In this document: piece after piece, positions 22,655 through 33,191 of the stretch | How the letters are laid out: every line of letters starts with the position of its first letter | Numbering within the stretch: the stretch's first letter is position 1 | Assembly: GCA_003427395.1 (NCBI GenBank) | Contig: BFEA01000020.1 | Coordinates: forward strand, 2,268,039 to 2,332,038 | Direction: 5' to 3' | Source of the DNA: Chara braunii | Taxonomy: Eukaryota; Streptophyta; Charophyceae; Charales; Characeae | Length of the DNA stretch: 64,000 nt | The notes under the pieces: model-generated | The model's input: only the letters and a program-made list of their open reading frames with translations | Databases searched by the model: none | Told to the model about the DNA's origin: nothing | Translations under genes and position numbers: made by a program

Positions 22655-22680
22655 CCAAATACCCTTACAAGGGTATTTGG
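22655..22680. repeat. CAAATACCCTT palindrome, copy 1
   Basis: CCAAATACCCTT and its exact complement with a 2-bp spacer. The same hairpin arms recur at 43,228 and 61,208 and, with paired changes, at 49,924. Confidence 0.9.
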
Positions 22681-22689
22681 CGTACTCCC

Positions 22690-23686
22690 TACAAGTCGCA
22701 CTAGTGCAGCCTCGTCCGCTCAACAGCGCGCGTACAAGAGGAAGTTAGGTTCCCGCCACGGCGAGCGGGGCACGCGGGTTATCGGCGGCAAGTTGCAACC
22801 ATGCGCGATATGGGAGGGCGCAACATAGGTGTGCGCGGCGTCACGAGCCAAAGGGATGCGTGGCGCTTATTCTTATATTTATTATTTATTTATTTGTTTG
22901 TTTTTGTTGTTTTTTACCTCGGTAATCGGTTCTGAGGCCGACGCCGGGCACGGTGGCCGAAACGGCAGTCAAAGACCTTGAGCTCGCCCATCGAGACTCC
23001 GACGTGACCAAGGCGCTGACGGAATCCTAATTGCGTGGGAACGTGGACCGAGGAGTTCAATGTGCATACGAGCCGGTGGGTGATTAGCCCGCAAGGCGGG
23101 AGAAACCTGGGTCACGCAGGCCCTTTGTGGGTATACCGCCACCATCCGCGAACCCGCTGTGAGAAGTTTGTGTGTGACCATGCCCTTTGGGACCCGGAAA
23201 GGTAGAGAGCCTCGCCAGACGCAGTGGGACGGGTACGCCCGGAAGGAGGTCGCGGGGCTGCAGGAGCTGGCCACAAGGAAGCCTTCTCCGCCTCGGTCTT
23301 CAAAGTTCCCATTTGAGCATTTACTACTACCACCAGGGATCCGCACTGGGACCCGCCTTGTTTAGCCCAGACCGCGGCGTTGCAGCAGGGCCTGAGCTTT
23401 CTCACTGGTCTCATCGCAAGGCAGGGGGGAGCAAGGGGGAGGCCGGCTGCGATGCAGACGTGCAACTCGGTCGTCGGAGTTGGGTGTAGGGGGGGAAGGG
23501 CCAAAATTTTGGTCAGATAGCTAGAGATAGAGGACTGTCCTTACTGTGCAATCGATAGGGTCGCGTGCTACGACCGAAGTTGACATCAACGTGAGGAAAA
23601 ACGAACGGAGATGCTAGGCGATAGGAGATGCTGAAGAACGGACGAATCTGGGCCCGATAACGCACCGAATACATCCAACCACGAAC
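22690..23686 (+). other. Unrecognised stretch
   Basis: No recognised gene. It includes an AT-rich run (22,868-22,915) and a GC-rich part (22,930-23,500) with frames on both strands that lack motifs and overlap each other. Confidence 0.35.
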
Positions 23687-24400
23687 ATGGCGGGCGATGG
23701 GTCGAGCGCAGTTGGAGGAGAGTAAATCGCTTGACTCTCATCGGAACCGGGGGTAGGAGTAGGCGATTCCGAGGTTCTAAGCTATCGTGAGTCTAGTAGT
23801 GAGGTTAGTTTTGACAATAGGGGGCTAGTTTGAGAGCAGTAGAAGAGAGGAGTTGCGCGGAGCCATGGCGGACGGGGGAACGACGAGGGAGAGGGAATGC
23901 GATATCGGCCGCTACTCGAAGAGATCGGGCAGAAGAAAGCTCTACTTCGGGGCTTTTTGACGATGGCGACCCGAGATCTAGGGCTAGTTTTAGTAGAATG
24001 TTAGTGGGATAAGAGCTACTAAGAAAACTAGTGCACGAAGGGGGCTATGGCGGGACGAGGAAGGAGAAAGGTAAAGGAGAGTGTTATTCGCTCGATCCTC
24101 AATGGATTCGAGCGGGGAAAGACACGGTATAGAGGTATTAAAGTGAGGTGAATTCGATTTTGTTGTTAGTTTGAGTGATTAGTAAGAGTAAAAAGAGGTA
24201 AGTAGAAAGAGTAGTGCGCGGTGAGGTCGGGGGAGTGCAGAAGGTGGGATTATGGGGCAAAGTTTTCGCTCGATTCTAGACGGAATCGAACAAAGTGAAG
24301 TGCTAGGTAAGGGCTTTCGAAGGTTGTGAACATGATGGTAGTGATAGTTTGGGTCATAAGTCAGCGGTTTGCCCGGGGTCAGTGCAAAGAGTTGCGCTCG
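23687..24400 (+). repeat. Diverged satellite-like array, ~177-bp monomer
   Basis: About four monomers begin near 23,687, 23,862, 24,043 and 24,220 with (C/T)ATGGCGG-like text and end with TAGTTTGAG...GTTGCGCGG-like text. Internally, monomers 3 and 4 carry a hairpin at the same place (CGCTCGATCC/GGATTCGAGCG, and CGATTC/GAATCG). Monomers are strongly diverged, so this was read by eye and needs dot-plot support. Confidence 0.5.
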
Positions 24401-24419
24401 GGGGCAGCTTTGAGAAAGA

Positions 24420-24456
24420 GATGAATCTTTCCGCTGTTTAGCGAAAGATTCATCAG
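24420..24456. repeat. Strong hairpin, ~15-bp stem
   Basis: GATGAATCTTTC pairs with GAAAGATTCATC and the stem extends inward by CGCT/AGCG with one bulge and a GTTT loop. A second hairpin (GGTAGAG/CTCTACC) follows near 24,551. No gene context explains them. Confidence 0.75.
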
Positions 24457-24459
24457 TAT

Positions 24460-26100
24460 TCTTTTATGCTCAGGCGTTATGATCGAAGCAGGGCGGGTTT
24501 AGTTGCGGAGTTGGAAGTGCCTGATGGATCGATGTGTTGCTTATCCCGATGGTAGAGTAGCCGCTCTCTACCACCCGTGTTTTAGCGGAGGAATCATCTA
24601 AAGTTTGGATTGGGTGTCGATCGTCGAATCAGGAACAACGGGCGTAGCAATAAAGGTTCGCGCCGAGAAAGAGAGAGAGGGAGAATACTCACCTGGAAAA
24701 CGGGCAAGCTGAGACGCTTGTGCTGTGCATACCGCTCGATCCTGTATGCTTCCAGAAGGGTGTCTGGTCAGAAAGCTGCTCGTGGAATCAGAACGGAACA
24801 ACTGGAGGATAGTCGAGAAATTGCAAGTGTAGCTGCAGGCTGGTGAGCAACCTGTCCTGTTGATCGAAGCAAGCTGCAAGTGGAGGCGGCTAGGAAGAAG
24901 CTTGCTTGCTGACCGACGTGACACTCTCCCCACCAGCCAGCGTAGCAACAGGCTGCTGAATTTTTGTTGCCAGTTGTGCCTACTGGGCCTACTGATTACT
25001 GATCTTGCCAGGCTTCGGGGCCAGTAGCTAGCGCTGCTATTTCGTTTTTTGAGAGGCGAAGGTGTTTCGTCTCAGCTTGTGGTTCGGAGTCACACTGGTG
25101 ACCATGCGGACCGTTAGTTCCCATCGTGCAGCTCATTATTCCACGTACCTCACATCCTATTGATCGAAGCAGCAACGGGCAACCACGAAGGTGCGGACCT
25201 AGCCATTGGCCGGTGTTCTGCGCAACCAGACGTGCCGAGAAGTGAGAAGCGAACAATGAGCTTTGGAGGCTTACTTGCTGATTGATACGCTGCCTATCCT
25301 GCCGATCAAGGTAGTAGGAGCGAGATCGTGAATAGGGTGCTGGCCAAGGCTTGGCGAGGACTACACAGTCGGTATCTACACAGGCTCCGCCACGTTGCAC
25401 GACTAGCTAGAAGCGTTGTTGCTTCATTGCTGAGAAGGAAAAGGTTGGGTTTTCGATTCACGACCCGTATCTTGGGTTGCGGCTTGGGCACTTCAGATCT
25501 CGAGCTGTGGAGGGCTGACCTCGTTGGAGAGGGATGTTGCTGTGAATCGGAAGGATTATCAGAAAGCCAACGGCCTAAGGTTTAACTTTAAATTTGTCAA
25601 GATTCTACAAATAGGCCATCATTGCGGGGCCCTCAGGCGCATCAAGACAACTAGGCCCTCTCTTGGGAGTTGAGTTAGTCTCTTTCTTGTATCTCGAGCG
25701 TCCGAAACCCCTATCTTCTATCTTTCGTACTCTAAGTTTAGTCCAGTTCAGAGAGGAAGGCGGCAGGCGGGATTGCAACCCGTAGGACCGCAACAAGACT
25801 CCGTGGGGAGTCATCCCACAGATTGCGGGAGCTCTGCCAGAACTCAGGAGGAGTTCTGGAGGCAGGGAAATGAGAGGTAATCATTGTTTTCCTTCTATAA
25901 ACCCATTATAACCCCTACTTGTATTCATTGTTGCGTTTTGACTGAGTATATTATATGCATCCCTACTTTGACTTTAAATTTGACTGTCATGACAAAACCA
26001 AACTAAGGAATGTATGCGCAATGTCAGTTTCAGTTTTTATTGTTTGACTTAAAGCAGATTGTGGGATTGCATCTCGGGGAAGGATGGGAGGAAGGCAGTA
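24460..26100 (+). other. Unrecognised non-coding stretch
   Basis: No gene recognised. The phrase TGATCGAAGCA recurs (near 24,860 and 25,160, with a weaker form near 25,305), hinting at an old ~300-bp repeat, but I could not align full units. Frames are short and without motifs. Confidence 0.35.
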
Positions 26101-26118
26101 TTGCATGTTTGACTGGGA

Positions 26119-26793
26119 CAACCAAAGGCTGGGAGAGTCTCCATAAGATTGGAGGGTTGAGTGCTATGTTTACTTTTGATTGCCTGAAGGACCAGACACG
26201 TTCCCATAAGATTGGGTGGTCTGGTTGCTTTGATTTGTGAGGGCTGACTACGATTGACTTTTCAGGAACCAGGCATGTTCCATAAGTTTGGGTGGCTTGG
26301 TCGCCTTGTTTACTTTGGGTTTCTTTCAGTTTCTTTCTGCTTTGCTTTAAGAGAATGAACCAGGCTGAGGACCAGACATGTTCCATAAGTTTGGGTGGTC
26401 TTGGTCTAATGCCACACACATGCTGGAACCAAAGGGATATAACTTGGCTATATTTTATTATTACTTTATCTATGAACAGGCTAGTCAGACAGGGTTCCAT
26501 AAGTTTGGGTGGCCTGACTATAGCTTATCACCAACTGAAGAGAGTATCAACTAAGAGTAAACTTGTGGTACGAAGGGGCAGACTGAATCTTGAGCTAAAG
26601 ATGTTCGGTTCAGTTATATGCTACCTCAAAAGACTAAGTGCAAATAATTATATAAAGTTGGGATACTTAAACAGTTCAGGGCGACTAGGGTGGCCTAGTC
26701 ATATGCTCAAAGAAGAGAAAAGTTGTTGTGCCATGTGTTTGTGTATACTCAATGGTTGAGCCAGACATGTTCCATAAGTTTGGGTGGTCTAGC
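26119..26793 (+). repeat. Family of seven hairpins sharing loop core CCATAAGTTTGGGTGG
   Basis: Seven irregularly spaced units (26,119; 26,192; 26,269; 26,372; 26,482; 26,683; 26,761). In each, short arms pair across the loop; arms differ between units but stay complementary: CCAGAC/GTCTGG, CCAGGC/GCTTGG (one GT pair), TAGTCAG/CTGACTA, GACTAGG/CCTAGTC, CAACC/GGTTG. The sixth lacks the loop core. No coding frame spans the set. Paired changes argue for selection on, or templated origin of, the stem. Confidence 0.7.
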
Positions 26794-27059
26794 TTTATGC
26801 CCTATGTAAGTTGGGTATAAAGGGATAAATCATTGAGAGACTCTGAACTATTGTTTGATAAGTTGACTTAGGGATGGTGAGAGTACTTACCTTTGTGGTT
26901 TGGTCTGCATATAGCTGAGTGAGATTACTACTTAGTCTGACTTTCAGTTGATAGATAGTTGCTTTAGTTGCTCGCCACGTGCTAGAGCCATAGGAGTTAG
27001 TTTCAATTCTTGCATTTTCTGAGCTATGTTTTTTTTACTTAGGTCAATTTCTGCATTTT

Positions 27060-27605
27060 CTGGAATTTTTTATTATACTTGGTCTTGTATAAATCTTGGT
27101 AAGCCACTTTCTCTACGGGAAGCGCTGCCAAAATTTCTACAAAACCAAGGAGTTAGTCAGATTTTATCTTTTCAAAGTTCAGTTTGTCTGACTTTTATAT
27201 ATGACTTAGTAAAAATATAGAGAGTCTCCTTTTCTAAAGGGATTGCTGCCCAAATTTTTGCTAATTCAGGGAGTTATATAAAATTGGACCTTGAGAAGTC
27301 AAAGTCGTTTTAAATTCTGAACTTAGCTTTGTATAAATTTTGGTAAGTTACTTTCTCTACGGGAAGCGCTGTCGAAATTTCTGCAAATCCGAGAAGTTAG
27401 TCAAAATTTGACTTTTCAAAGTTCAACTTGTCTGAACTTTATATATGGCTTAGTAAAAATATGGGAAGTCTCCTTTTCTAAAGGGAGTGCTGCCCAAATT
27501 TTTGCTTATTCAGGGAGTTAGACAAAATGTGACTTTGGAAAGTTGAAGATTATTTTTTCTAGAAAGACACTTTTCCTACGGGAAGCGTTGCCGAATTGTT
27601 TTTAG
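27060..27605 (+). repeat. Tandem ~121-bp repeats in alternating A/B units
   Basis: The motif GGGAAGCGCTG(C/T)C...AAATTTCT occurs at about 27,117, 27,361 and (degraded) 27,580; a variant (AAGGGA(T/G)TGCTGCCCAAATTTTTGC region) at 27,237 and 27,482. So A and B units of about 121 bp alternate in a 244-bp higher-order unit. The DNA is AT-rich outside the motif. The same GAAGCGCTGCCGAAATTT core appears in hairpins at 52.7 kb. Confidence 0.75.
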
Positions 27606-28500
27606 TTTAGAAGAGATAAATTATATTTTGACAGGTGGCAACTCTGGCAATCCACTCTATATGGGGGAGATTCTGCCATAGGTCTACCTTTCTTTGGGCA
27701 CTGGCTTAGCTATCACGAGAGTCTTGAGTGAAAACGTGTCATTGGGATTTGATCTCCATACATTGACGATTTAGCTTGGACATTGATCTATCGTATGATA
27801 CAAGTCTTCTTTGGACATTCGATCCAGGATTTGGACTAGCTTCAGCTTGATCCTACGAGGATCAATTTCTGTTTTCATTGATAACAGGTCGGTTGGTTGA
27901 TCGCCGACTTGTCGGCTTACGACACAACTTTGCTTACACCTGTACCTCAACTTGATTGCCTTAGCCCTAAGATTTGATATGTTTCTTTGAGGGTTTTAAC
28001 CGGACTTCTTTTAATGGCCATTATAAAGAACTTATGAGATTTATGAAAAGTTGAACTATGACTGGGGCTTGAGTGTGTGAGGCGTGGTGTGAGTTACAAG
28101 GAACAGTAAAGTTGACCACATTGGTGTATGGCAATGTGGCGTTCGTCTGTGTCTGTGTTTTTATACATGTTAGTGTCTTGGAGTCTGTGTATGATCCTTT
28201 CTTTGGAGGTTGTGAGAATGACAACCATGAGTCGCACGATCTGCATACCTGATGGGTTTATGTTTCCCCTTTTTTTATTTTGTCTCGATATCTGATTTGA
28301 TATATGAGTGATGGGATGTTTATTTATTTATTGGGTGATTTTGCTTGTTAATTTTTTATAGTCGGGCGTTGTAATCTGTGGCAACCGTCAAAGTCAAACC
28401 CCTTGACTTCTTTCCAGACCCTGGATGATAGAGCTGGCCTCCAGGGCAATAAGAGATGATTGTCACCACATATATTAACCTGTGTACCACCCACTCTCCN
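27606..28500 (+). other. Unrecognised non-coding stretch
   Basis: No gene or repeat recognised. T-rich with short frames only; a single N lies at 28,500. Confidence 0.35.
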
Positions 28501-28784
28501 CAGGGTGCAGAAGAGGGTGTGGTTTTCAACCGCACTTGGCGGTTGTCCAGCGTCGAGAGATCATTCCCTCAAGGCGCGTGTCAGTCGACACTTCAGTGTC
28601 GAATGCGACCCTCGAGATTAACGAGGACAGCACGAGTATGGGTACTACATAATACGTCATCATCGCGACTGCTCGTGTATTTATTCATTGCTAGTTGATA
28701 TGAGAAGACCCTGCGTCCGCGCAGTTTTATACTAAGTCTCCCGCGTGACGCCTATCCGATTTCCGCATCGGAGAGTTATGGGAT

Positions 28785-29330
28785 GGTTACTAAGGGACTA
28801 GGAGTGTTGTTGCGTCGTTTGTTTTGTGTCGTTCTGTATATGTATGTGTGTGCGTGCGTGTTTCAATTTTTAAGTTCTTAGAGTGGTGTACGCGTGGTGC
28901 GTGGGATACGTCCTAGTCGACCGACGACGGGTCGCGCTTGGGACTTCAGCCCCCCCAAGACGCCGGTTCGTGTGCGGGTCCGATAGAGGCGTAAAACCGC
29001 GCGTACCCCCTATACTGCAGCGAACGAGAAACGCCCTTGGATGGTCCACCTCTGCGATTGCAGCCGATTAGCTTTCGTACTGTGGATTGGTAGCTCGGCG
29101 GGGATACCCCCACCGAAGGGAGGTGACAGCTCCCGTAAGGTGGAGGTAAGTCGTGCCTCGTGTATGCCCTATCCTGTCGTACGGGCTCGCGAGAGGTATG
29201 GCTGGCGCACTCGGTCGGAGCGGCTTGCGGAAGCTCCATGTATATATTCACGACAAGGATAAGACCAACTCTTGCGTGACGCGACTGGGAAGGTCCCGCC
29301 CCGTTTTGTGCGGTGCCGGACCGATGCGCT
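28785..29330 (+). mobile_element. LTR-like structured module, copy A
   Basis: Starts with GGGACTAGGA and TACGTCCTAGTCGACCGACG, then a series of paired segments, the invariant TATCCTGTCGTA (about 29,169-29,180), GCTGGCGCAC (29,200-29,209), CTCTTGCGTGAC and a hairpin ending in CCGATGCGCT. Same order as copies B, C and D at 56.3-57.3 and 63.7 kb. It is the most diverged copy, and its stems keep pairing. I read it as LTR end plus primer-binding site plus leader of an LTR element whose internal part is missing here. Confidence 0.65.
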
Positions 29331-29769
29331 CGACAGCGGGCCAGTCTTATACAGTGCTGGCCCGTCCAGGAGGCTGCTCTTGCCAATGCCGAAACTTGCT
29401 AGACCCTGGCGTTGAAGTTCAAATAAGGGTTGTCTTGAAAACAGGCCAAAAATGGCCTGTTCTAGAACCCTCGTCTGGTGCCTAAGTTTCAGGGCAGGTT
29501 GATCTTATGAGGGCCTGAAAATGGCCCTCTATTTCAGGCTGAAAAGACTCAGGGCCTGGAGGGCCCTGTTTTAGGCTGAAAAGACATAGGGCCTGTAGGC
29601 CCACGTTTTCAGGCTTTCAGGCTGAAAACGACACAGGCCCTGTAGGCCCTTGTTTTCAGGCTCTTAGGCTGAAAACGACACAGGGCCTGTAGGCCCTTGT
29701 TTTCAGGCTTTTAGGCTGAGAACGCTGGTCGGGCCCTGCAGGCCCGTGTGGCTGCGCCGTATGCCACAG

Positions 29770-30402
29770 GCTCAAGGCCTCGACGACCCCTATTGGGCCC
29801 TGTTTTCAGCAATGTCGGTCGCCCTAAGTGAAGGCAGGCCCGACCAAGGTCGAGAGGCCTATTTTTTGGCTACCACGCAACTGAGGAAATCCAGGCAGTT
29901 GCGCAACGCCATTTGGTTGAGAGCGCCCAGGCCCTGGTTGCCATTTTCATATGTAACTGAGGCAGGCCCTAGGCCAGATACGCAACATGGACCGAACACA
30001 GGCTGCAAGCAGTTGAACACAGGGAACCGCCATAGGCCCTGGGCCTGATTTGTTTGGACTACTTGGGGCCTACTGGAAGCTTCTGGGCAGGGGCCCAGCG
30101 CAGCAAGGCCGCACGCAGCAGGCACGCCACTTCCATTTAGGAAAGTGTCTGCCCTCGCATTTGGCATTCGAGCACTTGCCACATGCTGCGCTACTGGCAG
30201 GCAAGCGCCCACGCGTTCACGGGCGAGCTAGGGATACGCAGGCAGCCATAGCCGAGCTGGCCTGCGAGGTGCTGGATGGGGCGCATGGTGGTCATTGGGT
30301 GCACATGGCATTCTTGTGTGGGGGATCGAGGTTGTGAGTGATGCGAGAGACATACCTGGTGCTTGAGGCGAACGACATTGGCCGAGATCTGTGTGTGTTG
30401 GA
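29770..30402 (+). mobile_element. Gypsy LTR (G3 family), + copy
   Basis: About 630 bp that matches, in reverse orientation, the 3' LTR of element G3 (44,885-45,532), e.g. CGCCCTAAGTGAAGGCAGGC, GCCTACTGGAAGCTTCTGGG, and ACATACATGGTGCTTGA/ACATACCTGGTGCTTGA. It lies inside the fold-back element and is followed by gag sequence, so it is a 5' LTR remnant. Confidence 0.75.
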
Positions 30403-30404
30403 CA

Positions 30405-31040
30405 AAGGTTGAAGCCATACAGTCTTCCATTGTAGACACCCTAGACTCCATCACAAAGAGCCTTCCTACCCCCACTCCCTCTCCTAGCCCTACTCCTCAG
30501 TCACCTAAACCCAAACCACTCTCCATTTCTGGTGCACCACCTCCCGACTCCCCCAAAGGAAAACCTGCTTCTCCAAGTTGCAGCGGCAGGTTGTCCTAGG
30601 GACTGGGGCCAGCCAGACACCTAGTGCAGGTCCGACTGCTAGCAGTTCAGGCCAGTAGGACTGGAGACCATCTTTCAGGGCCTAGAGGCGAGGTTTGCAG
30701 ACAAGGAGAAGGCTCATAAGGCTGCAGATGAGTTGTCGGTCTTGGTCGCCCTGACCAAACTCAATGCAGACTTCGAGCGCCTTACCTCCACTCCGAGCTT
30801 GTCAATGTCAAAAAGTGACAAGTTAACATACTTTGTCAGGACATCACTTGAAAGGTATAGCATGGCCCTGTATTCTGCAGGCCACAAGAACTGGAGAGCC
30901 TTTGGTGGAACAGCCTTGGTCATGGAAGATGCACTCCATGTCCAGTCCACTCCCTAGCAGGGAGGCACATCCTCTTCCCAGAGTAGGAAGAAGGGAAAGG
31001 GAGGTGTGTATACCATGGAGTCTGATGATGACTCCGTCTA
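30405..31040 (+). pseudogene. gag: Gypsy gag fragment
   Basis: A Pro/Ser/Lys-rich N-terminal segment (VEAIQSSIVDTLDS...PSPTPQSPKPKP), then after a frame change a Gag-core-like helical segment (KLNADFERL, MSKSDKLTYFVR, LYSAGHKNWRAF), then TAG at about 30,955 and a Gln/Ser-rich tail. It follows the LTR directly, as expected for a 5' end of an LTR element, and is cut off by the right arm of the fold-back. Confidence 0.6.
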
Positions 31041-31466
31041 GCCAAAATCTTCGGTTGCATCATGACAGTTACATGTTGCGCCTGCAACAGGCTGCACGGG
31101 CCATTTCCAGGCCCGTGACGTTAAGGGCCTACAAGCCATGTGTCGTTTTAGCCTGAAAGCCATGTGTCGTTTTAGCCTGAAAGCCTGAAAACAAGGGCCT
31201 ACAAGCCCTGTGTCGTTTCAGGGTAAATCAAGGCCTTTCCGACCCTGAGTGTTTTCAGCCTGAAACTGAGGGCCATTTCCGGGCCCTCATAAAACCGACC
31301 TGCCCCGAAACTCAGGCACCAGACCAGGGTTTTAGCTCAGGCCATTTCTAGCCTATTTTCAAGACAACCTTTGTTTGAGCTTCAACCCCAGGGTCAGGCA
31401 CGTTGAGGCATTGGCAAGAGCAGCCTCCTACGGAAGTACTGTCATCCACATCAACACGAGTGGGAT

Positions 31467-32270
31467 CAGTTGCTCACCGCTGCCGAGATCGCCTACAACA
31501 ACGTTGTCTGTCCTTCCACTGACATGTCTCCATTCTACCTTGACCTTGGCTACCATCTGCGCCTGCCCTCTGATTTCCTGCTTCCCTCGCAACTCAACCC
31601 CTCCACACCCTGCCCTTCCCTCAATGAATGGGTAGCAACAATGAATTGACTCCTCATAGAAGCAACCGAAGCCCTTAAAAGAACACAAGAACAACAAGCA
31701 AACAAGATTAACAAACATAGACGAGACTTGCAATTCAAAGTAGGGGACAAAGTCTGGCTCTCCGCCAAATGCTTTGAACCCGAACATGGATTGTCAAAGA
31801 AACTCTCGAACAAATGGCTCGGACCCTTCCCCACCATTGAAAAAACCTCCGACGTCAACTACAAACTCCAACTCCCCCCCGACATGAGCCGCGTCCACTC
31901 GGTCTTCCACGTCGAACACTTCAAAGAATATCATGAATCCCCACCCCAATTCGCTGACCGCCCATATCCTAGACCTCCACCTATCATGTTACCCACAGGC
32001 CCTGAATTCGTTGTTGAAGCAATCATAGGTCGACGAACTACTCAGGTATCTAACCACCCGGAACCAATCACCGAATACAAAGTCAGATGGACTGGATACC
32101 CCGGCGAAGAATCTACATGGGAACCTCTCTCGAATCTCAAGAATGCCATGAAACTTGTCCGCGCCTATGATCATGCTACTCCTATGTCTAGACACCCACG
32201 TAACTACAACCCTAAACCCATGTATAAACCTTGCTACAACCTCACAACCCCGTTCTACACACACCCTTGA
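31467..32270 (+). pseudogene. pol: Chromovirus G2 integrase C-terminus with chromodomain
   Basis: Integrase C-terminal part of a second Ty3/gypsy element: AEIAYNNVVCPST, then a TGA at 31,647, then HRRDLQFKVGDKVWLSAK, GPFPTIEKTSDVNYKLQLP, HSVFHVEHFKEY and a good chromodomain (FVVEAIIGRR...YKVRWTGYPGEESTWEPLSN). The chromodomain directs integration toward modified chromatin in this family. RT, protease and gag are absent; the left end abuts the fold-back element. Confidence 0.85.
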
Positions 32271-32826
32271 ACCCAGTCCACCCTCCCCTCAAATCCGATT
32301 CCTGATGTCTGATCTGCCCTTGCCCTTGCCTAGCCTTGTCCCATCTGTCCTCTCCACTACCTTGTCTCTCTTGTCCAAGGCTTGTGAACCTGCGTGACGC
32401 CGGCGATAAAGGATCTAATGGCTAGCACACGAGGACGATGGCCTGCTGCGTCACTGTTCATGGAGATTATGCAGCTGGTTTGACCACCATGCTGTTTCAT
32501 CGGTCGGCATCCCGACTCGCGGACTTCCTAGAGCAGCAACTTGTGACATGGATCTTTGCATCAGTCTGCGACCTCCTTGCTTCCAGATCAGACCTCATTG
32601 CAGTTCATGTACCGGACGCACCCTAGCACTTGGACTTTGGACAATTGAACTACCGTTACGCTTCTTGGACTTCTACCTGTCGCAGCCGCTGAAGACCGCT
32701 TCTACCACCTACTCCAAGACCTGATCAAGACCGCGGCAGATCCCCTTTCAAGACACTTGGACACTTTGTTCCTACATGAGATTCTGCTTCCGACTCCTTC
32801 GGACACACCAGCCCTTGCCTCCTCTT
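32271..32826 (+). other. G2 3' untranslated spacer
   Basis: Pyrimidine-rich sequence between the pol stop and the tandem repeats; no gene recognised. Confidence 0.4.
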
Positions 32827-32985
32827 ACCCACTAGAATATCAATAGAAATTCCCTGTTCCCCTGACCATTGTTTCCCTTACCCACCAGAACATGAATAGA
32901 AATTCCCTGTTTTCCTGAACATCGTTTCCCCTACCCAGTAGAACATCAATAGAAATCCCCTGTTCCCTGAACATTGCTTAGCTTC
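32827..32985 (+). repeat. Three tandem copies of a 53-bp unit
   Basis: Units start at 32,827, 32,880 and 32,933 with ACCCA(C/G)(T/C)AGAA and share ATAGAAAT(T/C)CCCTGTT. Located in the G2 3' spacer just before the LTR. Confidence 0.9.
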
Positions 32986-33191
32986 CCCTATAGACCCACC
33001 CAGTCACATCATACCTTCACCTGTGCAGAACACCAGACGGAATACCCTGTGACTTGCACCACTCCCCTTCTCCTTCTCTGACCAGTGATCGGCCCCGTCC
33101 CGTCCTTCACAACTCTTTTTGTTTCCACAACTCTTTTTGTTTCCTTGGTTTTTTGGCAGCCGGGACGTTGCCTTTCAGAGGGAGGCGATAG

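Larger units (their letters stand above)
29370..31432. mobile_element. Fold-back element, ~390-bp inverted arms
   Basis: Left arm 29,370-29,760 (from AGGAGGCTGCTCTTGCCAAT) is repeated in reverse complement at 31,045-31,432 (ending GCAAGAGCAGCCTCCTA). The arms match at most positions by eye, and their inner parts are built from ~48-bp tandem units (GGCCTGTAGGCCC...TTTTCAGGCT). The centre holds an LTR and a gag fragment. Left flank is the copy-A module, right flank gypsy integrase. I see no clear target duplication. Confidence 0.75.

Noticed and set aside
22900-23520. rRNA or organellar gene in the GC-rich stretch
   Set aside because: No conserved rRNA block or organellar protein motif is visible.
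26119-27605. CRISPR array
   Set aside because: Repeats are degenerate and irregularly spaced, arms vary, and the setting is clearly eukaryotic.
28900-29330. Known self-cleaving ribozyme or rRNA segment in the structured module
   Set aside because: I looked for hammerhead (CTGATGA...GAAA), HDV-like and twister signatures and for rRNA-like blocks and saw none.
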